Part shown: positions 28,017 through 35,651 of the stretch, in pieces
How the letters are laid out: each line of letters begins with the position of its first letter
Position numbering within the stretch: the first letter of the stretch is position 1
Source: Lacinutrix algicola
GTDB lineage: Bacteria; Bacteroidota; Bacteroidia; Flavobacteriales; Flavobacteriaceae
Direction: 5' to 3'
DNA: 64,000 bases
NCBI RefSeq assembly: GCF_001418085.1
Contig: NZ_LIQH01000040.1
Location: 329,243-393,242, forward strand
The notes under the pieces: model-generated
Databases searched by the model: none
Told to the model about the DNA's origin: nothing
Seen by the model: only the letters and a program-made list of their open reading frames with translations
Position numbers and translations under genes: made by a program

Positions 28017-28574
28017 ATGAGTTTTTCTAAACATTGTGATTTATGCGAAAATGAAATTACATCTTTTGAAAAAGGATTGACTTGTAAGTTGACCAATAGG
28101 AAACCTGATTTTAAAAACACTTGTTCCGACATTACACTTGATGAAAAATTTCTAGAAAAATTAGAAAGAACAAATCTTGAATTGGAAATGCTGCTCAGAA
28201 ATAAAAAATCAATTCATTTGTCTTTCTACTTTCTTATAACCATTGGATTATTATTAATAGTCGGCGGATATTCTTTTGCTAGTTGGACTATTCATAGCGT
28301 ATTCGTTTGGGAAATAAAAATTACAATAATCTATCTTGGAATTACATCTTTAATAATAGCCTTTTACAAACTAACTAAGTTTAAAAAGTATATGAGACAC
28401 TTGGCGCATGCTAAAAATGAAAAAGATGAATTATTAGAAAAATATAAGATTGAGTACACCTTAGATTTTTGTTTTAAAGAAAAAATACACGGAATTCAAG
28501 AAATAGACGTTAAAATGGAATTTAAAAACTGGACAAAAAAACGTACTACAACAACTTATAAACTTAATAGTTAG
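28017..28574 (+). CDS. orphan membrane protein with N-terminal Cys cluster
   Basis: 185 residues, not recognised as a named family. It starts CDLCENEITSFEKGLTCKLT, continues with further Cys, and looks like a small zinc-binding knuckle. Two hydrophobic helices follow (about residues 66-84 and 96-115), then a basic cytoplasmic tail. It sits in a patch of orphan genes flanked by repeated 21-base words, with the first copy 17 bases before its ATG. The isolation and the repeats suggest horizontal arrival of single genes rather than a lineage operon (inference). Confidence 0.7.
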   Translation: MSFSKHCDLCENEITSFEKGLTCKLTNRKPDFKNTCSDITLDEKFLEKLERTNLELEMLLRNKKSIHLSFYFLITIGLLLIVGGYSFASWTIHSVFVWEIKITIIYLGITSLIIAFYKLTKFKKYMRHLAHAKNEKDELLEKYKIEYTLDFCFKEKIHGIQEIDVKMEFKNWTKKRTTTTYKLNS

Positions 28575-28653
28575 CAAGATATTTACGTCGAAATTAAGAA
28601 TATAATCTATTTAACTTTATTACAACTTGACTTTGTTAAAAAAAACCGCTAAC

Positions 28654-28674
28654 TTCGATTTTATATAACTGCTG
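28654..28674 (+). repeat. cassette-boundary direct repeat, copy 2
   Basis: 20 of 21 bases match the copy at 27980-28000 (TTCGATTTTATATAAC...). It runs directly into TGTTAGGCATA, whose exact inverse lies behind the next gene. It is preceded by GCTAAC (28648-28653), which pairs with GTTAGC at 28570-28575 or GTTAGG at 28674. Confidence 0.78.
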
Positions 28675-28683
28675 TTAGGCATA
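28673..28683 (+). repeat. 11-bp inverted repeat, left arm (TGTTAGGCATA)
   Basis: Exact reverse complement of TATGCCTAACA at 29387-29397. It ends three bases before the ATG at 28687. The core GTTAGGC fits the integron core-site pattern GTTRRRY. Confidence 0.8.
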
Positions 28684-28686
28684 ATA

Positions 28687-29380
28687 ATGAAAAAACAAAT
28701 CCTTATAATAATTCTAGTTGGCTTAACAATAAAGCTAAATGCTCAAACCAATTATGGAAAAGGAAAATATTCTGTGAAATTTGAAACACCAATTGGGTGT
28801 CCTGCTGAACTTCAAAGTAATAACTCAAATTTTAAAACGAATGAATTAAATCAAATTATTCCTTTATTAGTAAATTTCCCTTCAGAAGATAAAGGGTATG
28901 TTAACGAATTTTAAACCTTTGTCAATCTATCCTTACAATAAAAAAGGATTAGAAAAAGTAGACTATTTAAAGTTTGCTAAAAAGCAATACGAATTAATGA
29001 AATTCGATACTCAAAAACTTTCAAGTTTAAAAGTTCCTATTGAATTTGAAAGCTTAAGAAATGGTCATTTAAAGAATAGAGAAGTGAAAATGCCATTTTA
29101 TAAAGCATTATTAGAATGGACTATGAATGAAGATAACGAGGAACTTTGTGAAAAATTATTAATTCTATGTAATAACAATTCAGAAGTAAACAGATTATTA
29201 GATAGTATTTTCCAAGAGGAAACCTGGAAGGAACAGTTTTTGAAATTAAGTATTAGAATGAGTAATTTATTTAATAGAATAAATAAGGACTCTTTTATTT
29301 CTGTGAGGGAAATAGAAAAGCAATTATTTTTGCAATACAATATTAAATGTTTGATTGACCCAGAATGTACAGGATGTTAA
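28687..29380 (+). pseudogene. exported orphan protein, split by an apparent frameshift
   Basis: The first frame (28687 on) gives a signal peptide (MKKQILIIILVGLTIKLNAQ) and about 70 residues including ETPIGCPAELQ, then stops at 28914. The second frame, open from at least 28898 to 29380, continues a compatible helical protein (MLTNFKPLSIYPYNKKG..., ending DPECTGC). Joining at about 28896, where one extra base (in GGGTATG) separates the frames, would give one secreted protein of about 230 residues. The family is not recognised. It could be a true pseudogene, a sequencing error, or programmed frameshifting; no slippery heptamer was seen. Confidence 0.65.
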
Positions 29381-29386
29381 ATTTAC

Positions 29387-29397
29387 TATGCCTAACA
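29387..29397 (+). repeat. 11-bp inverted repeat, right arm (TATGCCTAACA)
   Basis: Exact inverse of 28673-28683, starting six bases after the stop at 29380. GCCTAAC fits RYYYAAC of integron attC sites. A mini hairpin GCTA-gttt-TAGC follows at about 29414. Confidence 0.8.
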
Positions 29398-29468
29398 CCA
29401 TATATAATTAATGGCTAGTTTTAGCTTGTTTACAATAATTCCAACTTTAGTATTAAAATCGAGTTTAT

Positions 29469-29747
29469 CTATACCTTCTTTTTATATTCTAAATACAAGT
29501 GTAACGAGCAATATTTATTTTGATGATTTTGCCTTGAAATAACAAGGTTTAAAGTGTCTTCCGTTTTAAATTTAAAGGTTATCATTCCTTCAATTAGCAC
29601 AAATTGATTATCATTATATACTGAACCTAAAAAATCTAAATCACTTTTATTTTTACACCCTGAAAACAGAAATAAAACGAGGATAAGTGTTGTAAAGACT
29701 TGTTGCAATTTTATTTGTAGATTTTTATGAAGCTGAAAACTAATCAT
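29469..29747 (-). CDS. small putative lipoprotein
   Basis: A 92-residue minus-strand frame. After a basic start it has TTLILVLFLFSGC, a convincing lipoprotein signal with the lipobox Cys at about 31, and a short beta-rich mature part (FVLIEGMITFKFKTEDTLNLVIS). No family is recognised. The long n-region is slightly unusual. It belongs to the same orphan patch; its 3' end overlaps the CTATA end of the repeated junction word. Confidence 0.5.
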   Translation of the reverse strand: MISFQLHKNLQIKLQQVFTTLILVLFLFSGCKNKSDLDFLGSVYNDNQFVLIEGMITFKFKTEDTLNLVISRQNHQNKYCSLHLYLEYKKKV

Positions 29748-29817
29748 TAAAATTGAACCTAAAAAATTAACAAATTATTAAAATGATTGTCATTCAAATC
29801 AACTCAATAATTTTCAA

Positions 29818-29876
29818 TACTTTTGTTGGAGAAATGAACATTAACAAAACACTATAGATTTTCGTTTATACGAAAA
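29818..29876 (+). promoter_or_regulatory. gcvT promoter (-7) and leader palindrome
   Basis: TACTTTTG (29818-29825) matches TAnnTTTG. About 35 bases further, TTTTCGT-TTAT-ACGAAAA (29859-29876) is a perfect 7-bp hairpin 18 bases before the gcvT ATG. A related, imperfect copy lies before yebC (36773-36790). Confidence 0.5.
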
Positions 29877-29894
29877 GAATAAACCTTTTTTTCA

Positions 29895-30965
29895 ATGAAA
29901 AATACAGCATTAACTAAAACACACGAAGCACTAAGTGCGAAAATGGTACCATTTGCAGGCTATAACATGCCAGTACAATACGATGGCGTAAATATAGAGC
30001 ACGAAGCAGTAAGAAAAGACTGTGGTGTTTTTGATGTGTCGCATATGGGAGAATTTTTAATCGAAGGACCTAATGCTTTAAAATTAATACAAAAAGTATC
30101 TAGTAATGATGCTTCTAAATTAACCGTTGGAAAAGCACAATACTCTTGTTTACCAAATGATGATGGTGGTATTGTAGACGATTTAATTATCTATAAATTA
30201 AAAGAAGAAACATATTTATTAGTAGTAAATGCTAGTAATATTGAAAAGGATTGGAACTGGATCTCATCTAAAAATAATGTAGATGCTACCATGCGAGATT
30301 TAAGCGAAGACTATTCTCTTTTAGCAATACAAGGTCCTAATGCTGTTGAAAAAATGCAAGCATTAACTAGCCACGATTTAGCCGAAATAAAATTCTACAA
30401 CTTTGAAGTTGGAGATTTTGCAGGTGTAGAAAATGTAATTATCTCTGCAACTGGTTATACAGGAAGTGGCGGATTTGAAATCTATTGTAAAAACGACGAA
30501 GTAAAACAAATTTGGGATAAGGTTACCGAAGCTGGTGCTAAACCAATTGGTCTTGCTGCTCGTGATACTTTACGTCTTGAAATGGGATATTGCCTTTACG
30601 GAAACGATATTACCGACGAAACGTCTCCATTAGAAGCTGGTTTAGGATGGATTACAAAATTTACTAAAAACTTTACAAATTCTGAAGCTTTAAAAGACCA
30701 AAAACGTCTTGGTGTAGAACGTAAATTAATTGCTTTTGAGCTTGACGAACGTGGTATTCCTAGACAAGGTTACGATATTGTAGATGGACAAGGTAAAAAA
30801 ATAGGTGTTGTAACTTCTGGTACTATGTCGCCAATGTTAGGAAAAGGTATTGGTTTAGGTTATGTACCAACTGTTTTTACAGATGTTAATAGTAAAATTA
30901 ATATCCAAATTCGTAAAAATGCAGTACCTGCAACTGTAGTAAAATTACCTTTCTACAAAGGATAA
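29895..30965 (+). CDS. gcvT: glycine cleavage system aminomethyltransferase (T protein)
   Basis: A 356-residue folate enzyme that releases ammonia from the aminomethyl-lipoyl H protein and makes methylene-THF. It opens [24 protein letters not shown] and has the invariant [15 protein letters not shown]. The active Asp block is in the first third, and [17 protein letters not shown] and [21 protein letters not shown] lie in the C-terminal part. gcvP and gcvH are not adjacent, as is common in Bacteroidota. It is eight bases ahead of glsA, so the pair is likely one transcript with the RmlD-like gene. No glycine riboswitch was recognised in the leader. Confidence 0.96.
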   Translation: MKNTALTKTHEALSAKMVPFAGYNMPVQYDGVNIEHEAVRKDCGVFDVSHMGEFLIEGPNALKLIQKVSSNDASKLTVGKAQYSCLPNDDGGIVDDLIIYKLKEETYLLVVNASNIEKDWNWISSKNNVDATMRDLSEDYSLLAIQGPNAVEKMQALTSHDLAEIKFYNFEVGDFAGVENVIISATGYTGSGGFEIYCKNDEVKQIWDKVTEAGAKPIGLAARDTLRLEMGYCLYGNDITDETSPLEAGLGWITKFTKNFTNSEALKDQKRLGVERKLIAFELDERGIPRQGYDIVDGQGKKIGVVTSGTMSPMLGKGIGLGYVPTVFTDVNSKINIQIRKNAVPATVVKLPFYKG

Positions 30966-30973
30966 AAAAACGT

Positions 30974-31888
30974 ATGATAGATTTCCAAAATATTATTGAA
31001 GAAATCCATAACGATTTAAAATATACAACACACAGAGGTGTTGTAGCTTCTTATATACCAGAACTAGCAAAGCAAAGCAATACTAGTTTTGGTATATATT
31101 TAAAGCAAGTAAATGGCAAAAATTGCCAAGTTGGAGATTGGGATAAACCATTCTCTATACAGAGTGTTTCTAAAGTCTTAGCTTTATCTAAAGCTATTGC
31201 TTTTGAAGGTAATAACATTTGGCAACGTGTAGATGTAGAACCTTCTGGCAACCCATTTAACCACTTATCTTTATTAGAATTAGAAAACGGAATTCCTAGA
31301 AATCCACTAATAAATGCAGGAGCTATTGTTATTGCAGATATTTTGGTAACACACCTTGAAAATCCTAAAGAAGATTTTTTAAATTATGTAAGAGGCATTT
31401 CTGGAGATCAAACCATAAATTATAATTTAAAAGTCGCTGCGTCCGAGCAACGCACAGGTTTTAAAAACTATGCGGCAGCAAACCTTTTAAAATCTTTTAA
31501 CAATCTAAATAACGATGTCGATGTTGTTTTAGATTTCTATTTCCATCAATGTGCATTAGAAATGAATTGCGAGCAACTGGCTAACGCTTTTTATCTTTTT
31601 TCTAACAGAGGAGAATGTGTTAATAAAATGCAACACTTAACTTTAGGCCAAGTAAAAAGAATTAATGCTATTATGCTAACCTGTGGCTTTTATGATGAGG
31701 CTGGAGAATTTGCTTTCGAAGTAGGTTTGCCAGGAAAAAGTGGCGTTGGTGGCGGTATTGTAGCTTTACTACCTAACGATTTTGTTATTGTTACCTGGGC
31801 TCCTGGATTAAATCCAAAGGGAAATTCTTTAATAGGAATGCAAGCTTTAGAGCAATTTACTACTAAAACAAACCGTTCTATTTTTTAG
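30974..31888 (+). CDS. glsA: glutaminase A
   Basis: A 304-residue serine-dependent glutaminase of the beta-lactamase fold converting glutamine to glutamate and ammonia. The catalytic Ser-x-x-Lys is in PFSIQSVSKVLAL. Further signatures are VEPSGNPFNHL, NPLINAGAIV and GLPGKSGVGGGIVA. Length and blocks fit GlsA/YbaS. It sits eight bases after gcvT and 16 before the next gene; both enzymes release ammonia, but a shared pathway is only a guess. Confidence 0.95.
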   Translation: MIDFQNIIEEIHNDLKYTTHRGVVASYIPELAKQSNTSFGIYLKQVNGKNCQVGDWDKPFSIQSVSKVLALSKAIAFEGNNIWQRVDVEPSGNPFNHLSLLELENGIPRNPLINAGAIVIADILVTHLENPKEDFLNYVRGISGDQTINYNLKVAASEQRTGFKNYAAANLLKSFNNLNNDVDVVLDFYFHQCALEMNCEQLANAFYLFSNRGECVNKMQHLTLGQVKRINAIMLTCGFYDEAGEFAFEVGLPGKSGVGGGIVALLPNDFVIVTWAPGLNPKGNSLIGMQALEQFTTKTNRSIF

Positions 31889-31904
31889 AATTTAAAATTC
31901 TTTA

Positions 31905-32738
31905 ATGAAACAGGAAATAGACAAAAAACATAGAATCTTAGTTTTAGGTGCCAGCGGCTTTATTGGCGAAGCTATTTATAGAGAGCTCTGCTCCTATTTT
32001 AGAACCTACGGAACATATAGAACAGATAATTATAGCTTTGATAAGAATCAGCATTATTTTCAATACAATGTTGAAGAAGACGATATTTTTGAGATTCTTG
32101 AAATAGTAAAACCTACCGTAATTATATCTGCGCTTCGTGGTAATTTTTCGGCTCAAATAATTGCGCATGCACATACCTGCGAGTATGTAATTGTTAATAA
32201 TGCAAAACTATTATATTTATCTTCTGCTAATGTTTTTGATGCCTACAGCAAATTTCCTAGCTACGAATTGGATAAAACATTAAGCCATAGCATGTATGGT
32301 CATTTTAAAATTAAAATTGAAAACATGTTATTGCGCATGCCTAAAAAGCAAATAGCAATTATAAGATTACCAATGGTTTTTGGAGCGCAATCGCCAAGAA
32401 TTAAAGAAATTAAAGCCTTTGTAAAAGAAGGTTTACCAATAGAGGTCTTTCCTAATTTGGTAATGAATGTGACTACAGATACCAAATTAACGCAGCAAAT
32501 TCATTATATTATTAATCGTAATAAATCTGGTGTTTTTCATTTAGGAAGTAGCGATTTAGTGCTTCATAATGATTTTATAAAAGAAATTATTGAAACCTTA
32601 GGTATTAGTAAACCCATTTTAAAAAACGTTTATACTACCAACGAAGAACGTTATCTAGCTGTTTTAGCTAAAGAGAATAAATTACCAAAGCATTTACAAT
32701 TAGAAAGTGAAGATGTTTTAAAAGAATTAGAGGTTTAG
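31905..32738 (+). CDS. RmlD-like NAD(P)-dependent sugar reductase
   Basis: A 277-residue extended SDR. The cofactor loop is LVLGASGFIGEAIYREL, and the catalytic Tyr-Lys is in SMYGHFKIKIE with LYLSSANVFDAYS before it. IIRLPMVFGAQSPRI and the C-terminal GVFHLGSSDLV fit the dTDP-4-dehydrorhamnose reductase/NAD-epimerase subfamily. A nucleotide-sugar substrate is expected, but no other rhamnose genes are present, so the call stays general. Last of the gcvT-glsA transcript. Confidence 0.85.
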   Translation: MKQEIDKKHRILVLGASGFIGEAIYRELCSYFRTYGTYRTDNYSFDKNQHYFQYNVEEDDIFEILEIVKPTVIISALRGNFSAQIIAHAHTCEYVIVNNAKLLYLSSANVFDAYSKFPSYELDKTLSHSMYGHFKIKIENMLLRMPKKQIAIIRLPMVFGAQSPRIKEIKAFVKEGLPIEVFPNLVMNVTTDTKLTQQIHYIINRNKSGVFHLGSSDLVLHNDFIKEIIETLGISKPILKNVYTTNEERYLAVLAKENKLPKHLQLESEDVLKELEV

Positions 32739-32750
32739 TTCTCTCTATAT

Positions 32751-32795
32751 GTCATTACGAGCTTTTTCAATAAAAAAAGTGAGGTAATCTGTTGA
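32751..32795. repeat. degenerate palindromic interspersed repeat, truncated copy 3
   Basis: GTCATTACGAGC followed by AGTGAGGTAATCTGTTG, after the RmlD-like gene. It shares GTCATTACGAG with the thrB-thrC copy and GGTAATCT with the thrA-thrB copy. The right end is missing or too decayed to recognise. Confidence 0.6.
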
Positions 32796-32825
32796 ATCAA
32801 TCTTACAATTCTTATTTTTATAAAA

Positions 32826-33221
32826 ATGAAACTTCTAATAAATGGAATGGTTAGAATGCAACAAATAAACGGAAAACGAGTAATTATTTCAGGATTGGTT
32901 TCATCAAAATTAAATCTAGAAGATCATCTTATTCCTATTAGAGATAAAATAATAAATCAAGGTGGACTAATAGTTGGAGAACTTGTACAAAGAAGAGGTG
33001 TTTCAAGAAGTAAAAAACCTGGAGGCTCTAAAATGTTCGATTTACCTCTTAGCTCCCGAACCTACATTAGCACTGGTAAAGTCGAAGAATTAAAAAAACT
33101 AGCAAAAGATATAAATGCCGATATTGTAGTGTTTATTAATAGCTTGAATAATTCTCAAATACAAAATATAGAAACGCTTATTAAAACAAAAGTTGTAACA
33201 CTTAATAATTTAGATAAATAA
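32826..33221 (+). CDS. stand-alone HflX N-terminal domain protein
   Basis: A 131-residue protein that aligns by eye with the N-terminal (GTP-bdg_N) domain of the ribosome-splitting GTPase HflX. VIISGLVSSKLNLEDHL is followed by GGLIVGELVQRRGV and by TYISTGKVEELKKLAKDINA, then IVVFINSLNNSQIQNIE, the ATP-binding-like half of HflX. The frame stops where HflX continues into its linker and G domain, and no G-domain remnant follows, because pterin dehydratase starts 15 bases later. Start at 32826, or possibly the Met at 32856. A regulator or partner of full HflX is possible. Confidence 0.8.
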   Translation: MKLLINGMVRMQQINGKRVIISGLVSSKLNLEDHLIPIRDKIINQGGLIVGELVQRRGVSRSKKPGGSKMFDLPLSSRTYISTGKVEELKKLAKDINADIVVFINSLNNSQIQNIETLIKTKVVTLNNLDK

Positions 33222-33236
33222 CTTAAAACAAACGCC

Positions 33237-33527
33237 ATGTTAAAACTCACAGAAAAAGATATAGAAAAGCATTTAGAAAAATTACCAGAATGGGATTATG
33301 CCGAAAATGCAATCCATACAGAATACGAATTCAATAATTTTAAAGATTGCTTTAGTGCCATGAGCCGAATTGCTTTTGAGTGCGAAGCTTTAAACCACCA
33401 TCCAGATTGGTCTAACACCTACAACATCCTAAATATTACATTATCTACTCACGATGCTGGTGGTGTTACTATTAAAGATATAAAACTTGCGCAAGCCATT
33501 GAAGGTATTGTTGAAGAAGAAGATTAG
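33237..33527 (+). CDS. 4a-hydroxytetrahydrobiopterin dehydratase (PhhB/PCD)
   Basis: A 96-residue pterin dehydratase. The catalytic motif is CEALNHHPDWSNTYN, with the two His, and VTIKDIKLAQAIE closes the domain. It dehydrates the carbinolamine made by aromatic amino acid hydroxylases, or acts in related pterin salvage; no hydroxylase is in the window. It is 15 bases after the HflX-domain gene, so the two are probably co-transcribed. Length is normal. Confidence 0.93.
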   Translation: MLKLTEKDIEKHLEKLPEWDYAENAIHTEYEFNNFKDCFSAMSRIAFECEALNHHPDWSNTYNILNITLSTHDAGGVTIKDIKLAQAIEGIVEEED

Positions 33528-33596
33528 TAAATGCTGTAGTAACTAGGATTATAAATACTTTTTTTTGTATTTTACAACTCTAATTTACTGCCCTTA

Positions 33597-35651
33597 ATGA
33601 TTAGATTATTCTTAGTTCCCTTTATTTTTTGTGTTTCAATTTTTGGCTACAGTCAAGAAAACACTTTGTTTTGCAAACAAGTTTCTGCGCTTAAAACAAC
33701 GATTAATACCAATCATTTTAATCCTAAAACACTAAACGACAGCACTTCTAAATCTATTTTTAAATTATTTTTTAAGGAGATGGATGCTGATAAAGACTAT
33801 TTTCTTCAAAGTGATATTACTCTGTTTAGTACAGATGAGTTACAACTCGATGACTATATTATAGATGCAAATTGCAACTTTATAAGTAAATATGTTTCGG
33901 TTTTAGAGCAGAGAATTAAACTTAATATCGCTAAACTTGAAGCTTTAAAAGAAAAACCTCTAGATTATTCTGGTACAATAACATTACAACAGACACCTCA
34001 AAAATTTTACACTTATTATAAAGATGAAACTGCTTTAGAAAAAGGTATTCGCAAACGAATTAGCTATCGTATAATTACAAAATTACTCGATGAGAACAAT
34101 ACTGTTGCTGCCATTAAAAAGAATTTTACAATTTTAGAAAAAGAAGCGAAACTAATAGTTATTGAAAATGAAATTTGCCTTTTAAACGAATTCCAAAATA
34201 AAGAAGGCGGAATTAATCGTTTTGTGAAATCAGCATTTTTAAACGCTTATGTAAAAGTTAACGATCCTAATTCTACCTTTTTTAGTTCTACTGAAAAAGT
34301 AACTTACCAAAATAACCTCTCTAAAAACCAGATGTCTTTTGGTATTATTACAACAAAAAATGACAATGGAGAAATTGCCATTGCACATGTAATTCCAGGA
34401 AGTGCCGCTTTCGAAAACGGTAAATTTGAAGAAGATGATGTTATAAAATCCATTTCTAATGGAAAAGCCGTGTTTACTATACACTGTGTTTCTAATGAAG
34501 ATATCGCATTATATCTTAATAAAGAAAAACATAAAACATTAACCTTTTCTATAAAAAAGGAAAATGGAACGCTTCAAGACATAAAGCTTACTAAAAGTAA
34601 TATTAAGGTTGAAAACAATGCCATTAGAGCATATCTTATTTCGGACACTAATAATTATGGTTACATTAAAATACCTAGTTTTTATACCAACTACGAATCT
34701 CCTAATGGTCGTGGACTAACTGCAGATATTGCTAAAGAATTATACAAACTACAAAAAGAAAATATTGAAGGTCTTATTCTCGATTTACGTTTTAATGGCG
34801 GTGGTTCTATGCAAGAAGCGATAGAACTTTCGGGTATGTTTATAGACCGTGGTCCTGTAGCAATTATAAAATCTAAAGCAGGAGAAAACTATACTATTAA
34901 AGACCGTAAACGTGGTAGTTTTTATAGTAAACCTATTGTTATTTTGGTTAATGATTATAGTGCATCCGCATCGGAGTTTTTTGCTGCAGCAATGCAAGAT
35001 TATAACCGTGCAATAGTTGTAGGTTCTACAACTTACGGTAAATCTAGTGCACAAAGTATTATGCCCATAAACGAAGATGAAACCTTAGGTTTTGCTAAAC
35101 TAACTATAGAAACATTCTTTCGTGTTACTGGAAAAAGCCATCAAGCAGTTGGTATTATTCCTGATATTAAATTACCATCGTTATATGATAATTTTGAAAC
35201 AGCCGAGAAGAACAAACCACATGCATTACAAAACACATCAACTAGCGTTAGTTTAAAACATATTCCACTTCCTAAATTAGGAATAGATATTATAAATACT
35301 AAAAGTAATGCTCGTATTACTAACGATAAAAGCTTCAAAAGAGTTTTAGATATTAATAAAGCACTATATAAATTCGTTTATAAAAAAGGAATAAAACACA
35401 AACTTACTTTGGAGAGTATTTCCGAAGAAAAAAAACGTAGAAAAGCAACTTTAGATTTTATTTTTAATGAGGATGAAGATACACCACCTCTATTTAACAT
35501 TAAAAATACAATATCTACAAACGAGCTTTTAGAATACAATACAGAAGACAAAGAACAGAATAAAGCTGTTTTACAAACACTCGCTCAGGATATTTATATA
35601 AACGAAGCGCAAAACATATTAAAAGATTTAATAACCCAAATTAATAACTAA
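33597..35651 (+). CDS. tail-specific (S41) carboxyl-terminal processing protease
   Basis: A 684-residue exported protease (signal MIRLFLVPFIFCVSIFGYSQ). The N-terminal helical part (about 20-220) contains FKLFFKEMDADKDYFLQSD and DPNSTFFSS, as in Tsp/Prc. A PDZ domain follows (about 230-330; SFGIITTKNDNGEIAIAHV). The S41 domain has LRFNGGGSMQEAIELSGMF, the catalytic Ser in DYSASASEFFAAAMQDY and the Lys in TYGKSSAQS. It probably clears or matures envelope proteins. Its stop overlaps the start of the next gene (TAATG), so the two proteins are coupled. Confidence 0.92.
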   Translation: MIRLFLVPFIFCVSIFGYSQENTLFCKQVSALKTTINTNHFNPKTLNDSTSKSIFKLFFKEMDADKDYFLQSDITLFSTDELQLDDYIIDANCNFISKYVSVLEQRIKLNIAKLEALKEKPLDYSGTITLQQTPQKFYTYYKDETALEKGIRKRISYRIITKLLDENNTVAAIKKNFTILEKEAKLIVIENEICLLNEFQNKEGGINRFVKSAFLNAYVKVNDPNSTFFSSTEKVTYQNNLSKNQMSFGIITTKNDNGEIAIAHVIPGSAAFENGKFEEDDVIKSISNGKAVFTIHCVSNEDIALYLNKEKHKTLTFSIKKENGTLQDIKLTKSNIKVENNAIRAYLISDTNNYGYIKIPSFYTNYESPNGRGLTADIAKELYKLQKENIEGLILDLRFNGGGSMQEAIELSGMFIDRGPVAIIKSKAGENYTIKDRKRGSFYSKPIVILVNDYSASASEFFAAAMQDYNRAIVVGSTTYGKSSAQSIMPINEDETLGFAKLTIETFFRVTGKSHQAVGIIPDIKLPSLYDNFETAEKNKPHALQNTSTSVSLKHIPLPKLGIDIINTKSNARITNDKSFKRVLDINKALYKFVYKKGIKHKLTLESISEEKKRRKATLDFIFNEDEDTPPLFNIKNTISTNELLEYNTEDKEQNKAVLQTLAQDIYINEAQNILKDLITQINN

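Noticed and set aside
28673..29397. Classical integron attC pair
   Set aside because: Core-like words are present, but the junctions are not shown to fold as a full attC and no integrase lies in the window; kept only as cassette-like.
29748..29894. Glycine riboswitch ahead of gcvT
   Set aside because: Only a short hairpin and a promoter are visible; the paired aptamer domains of the riboswitch were not recognised.
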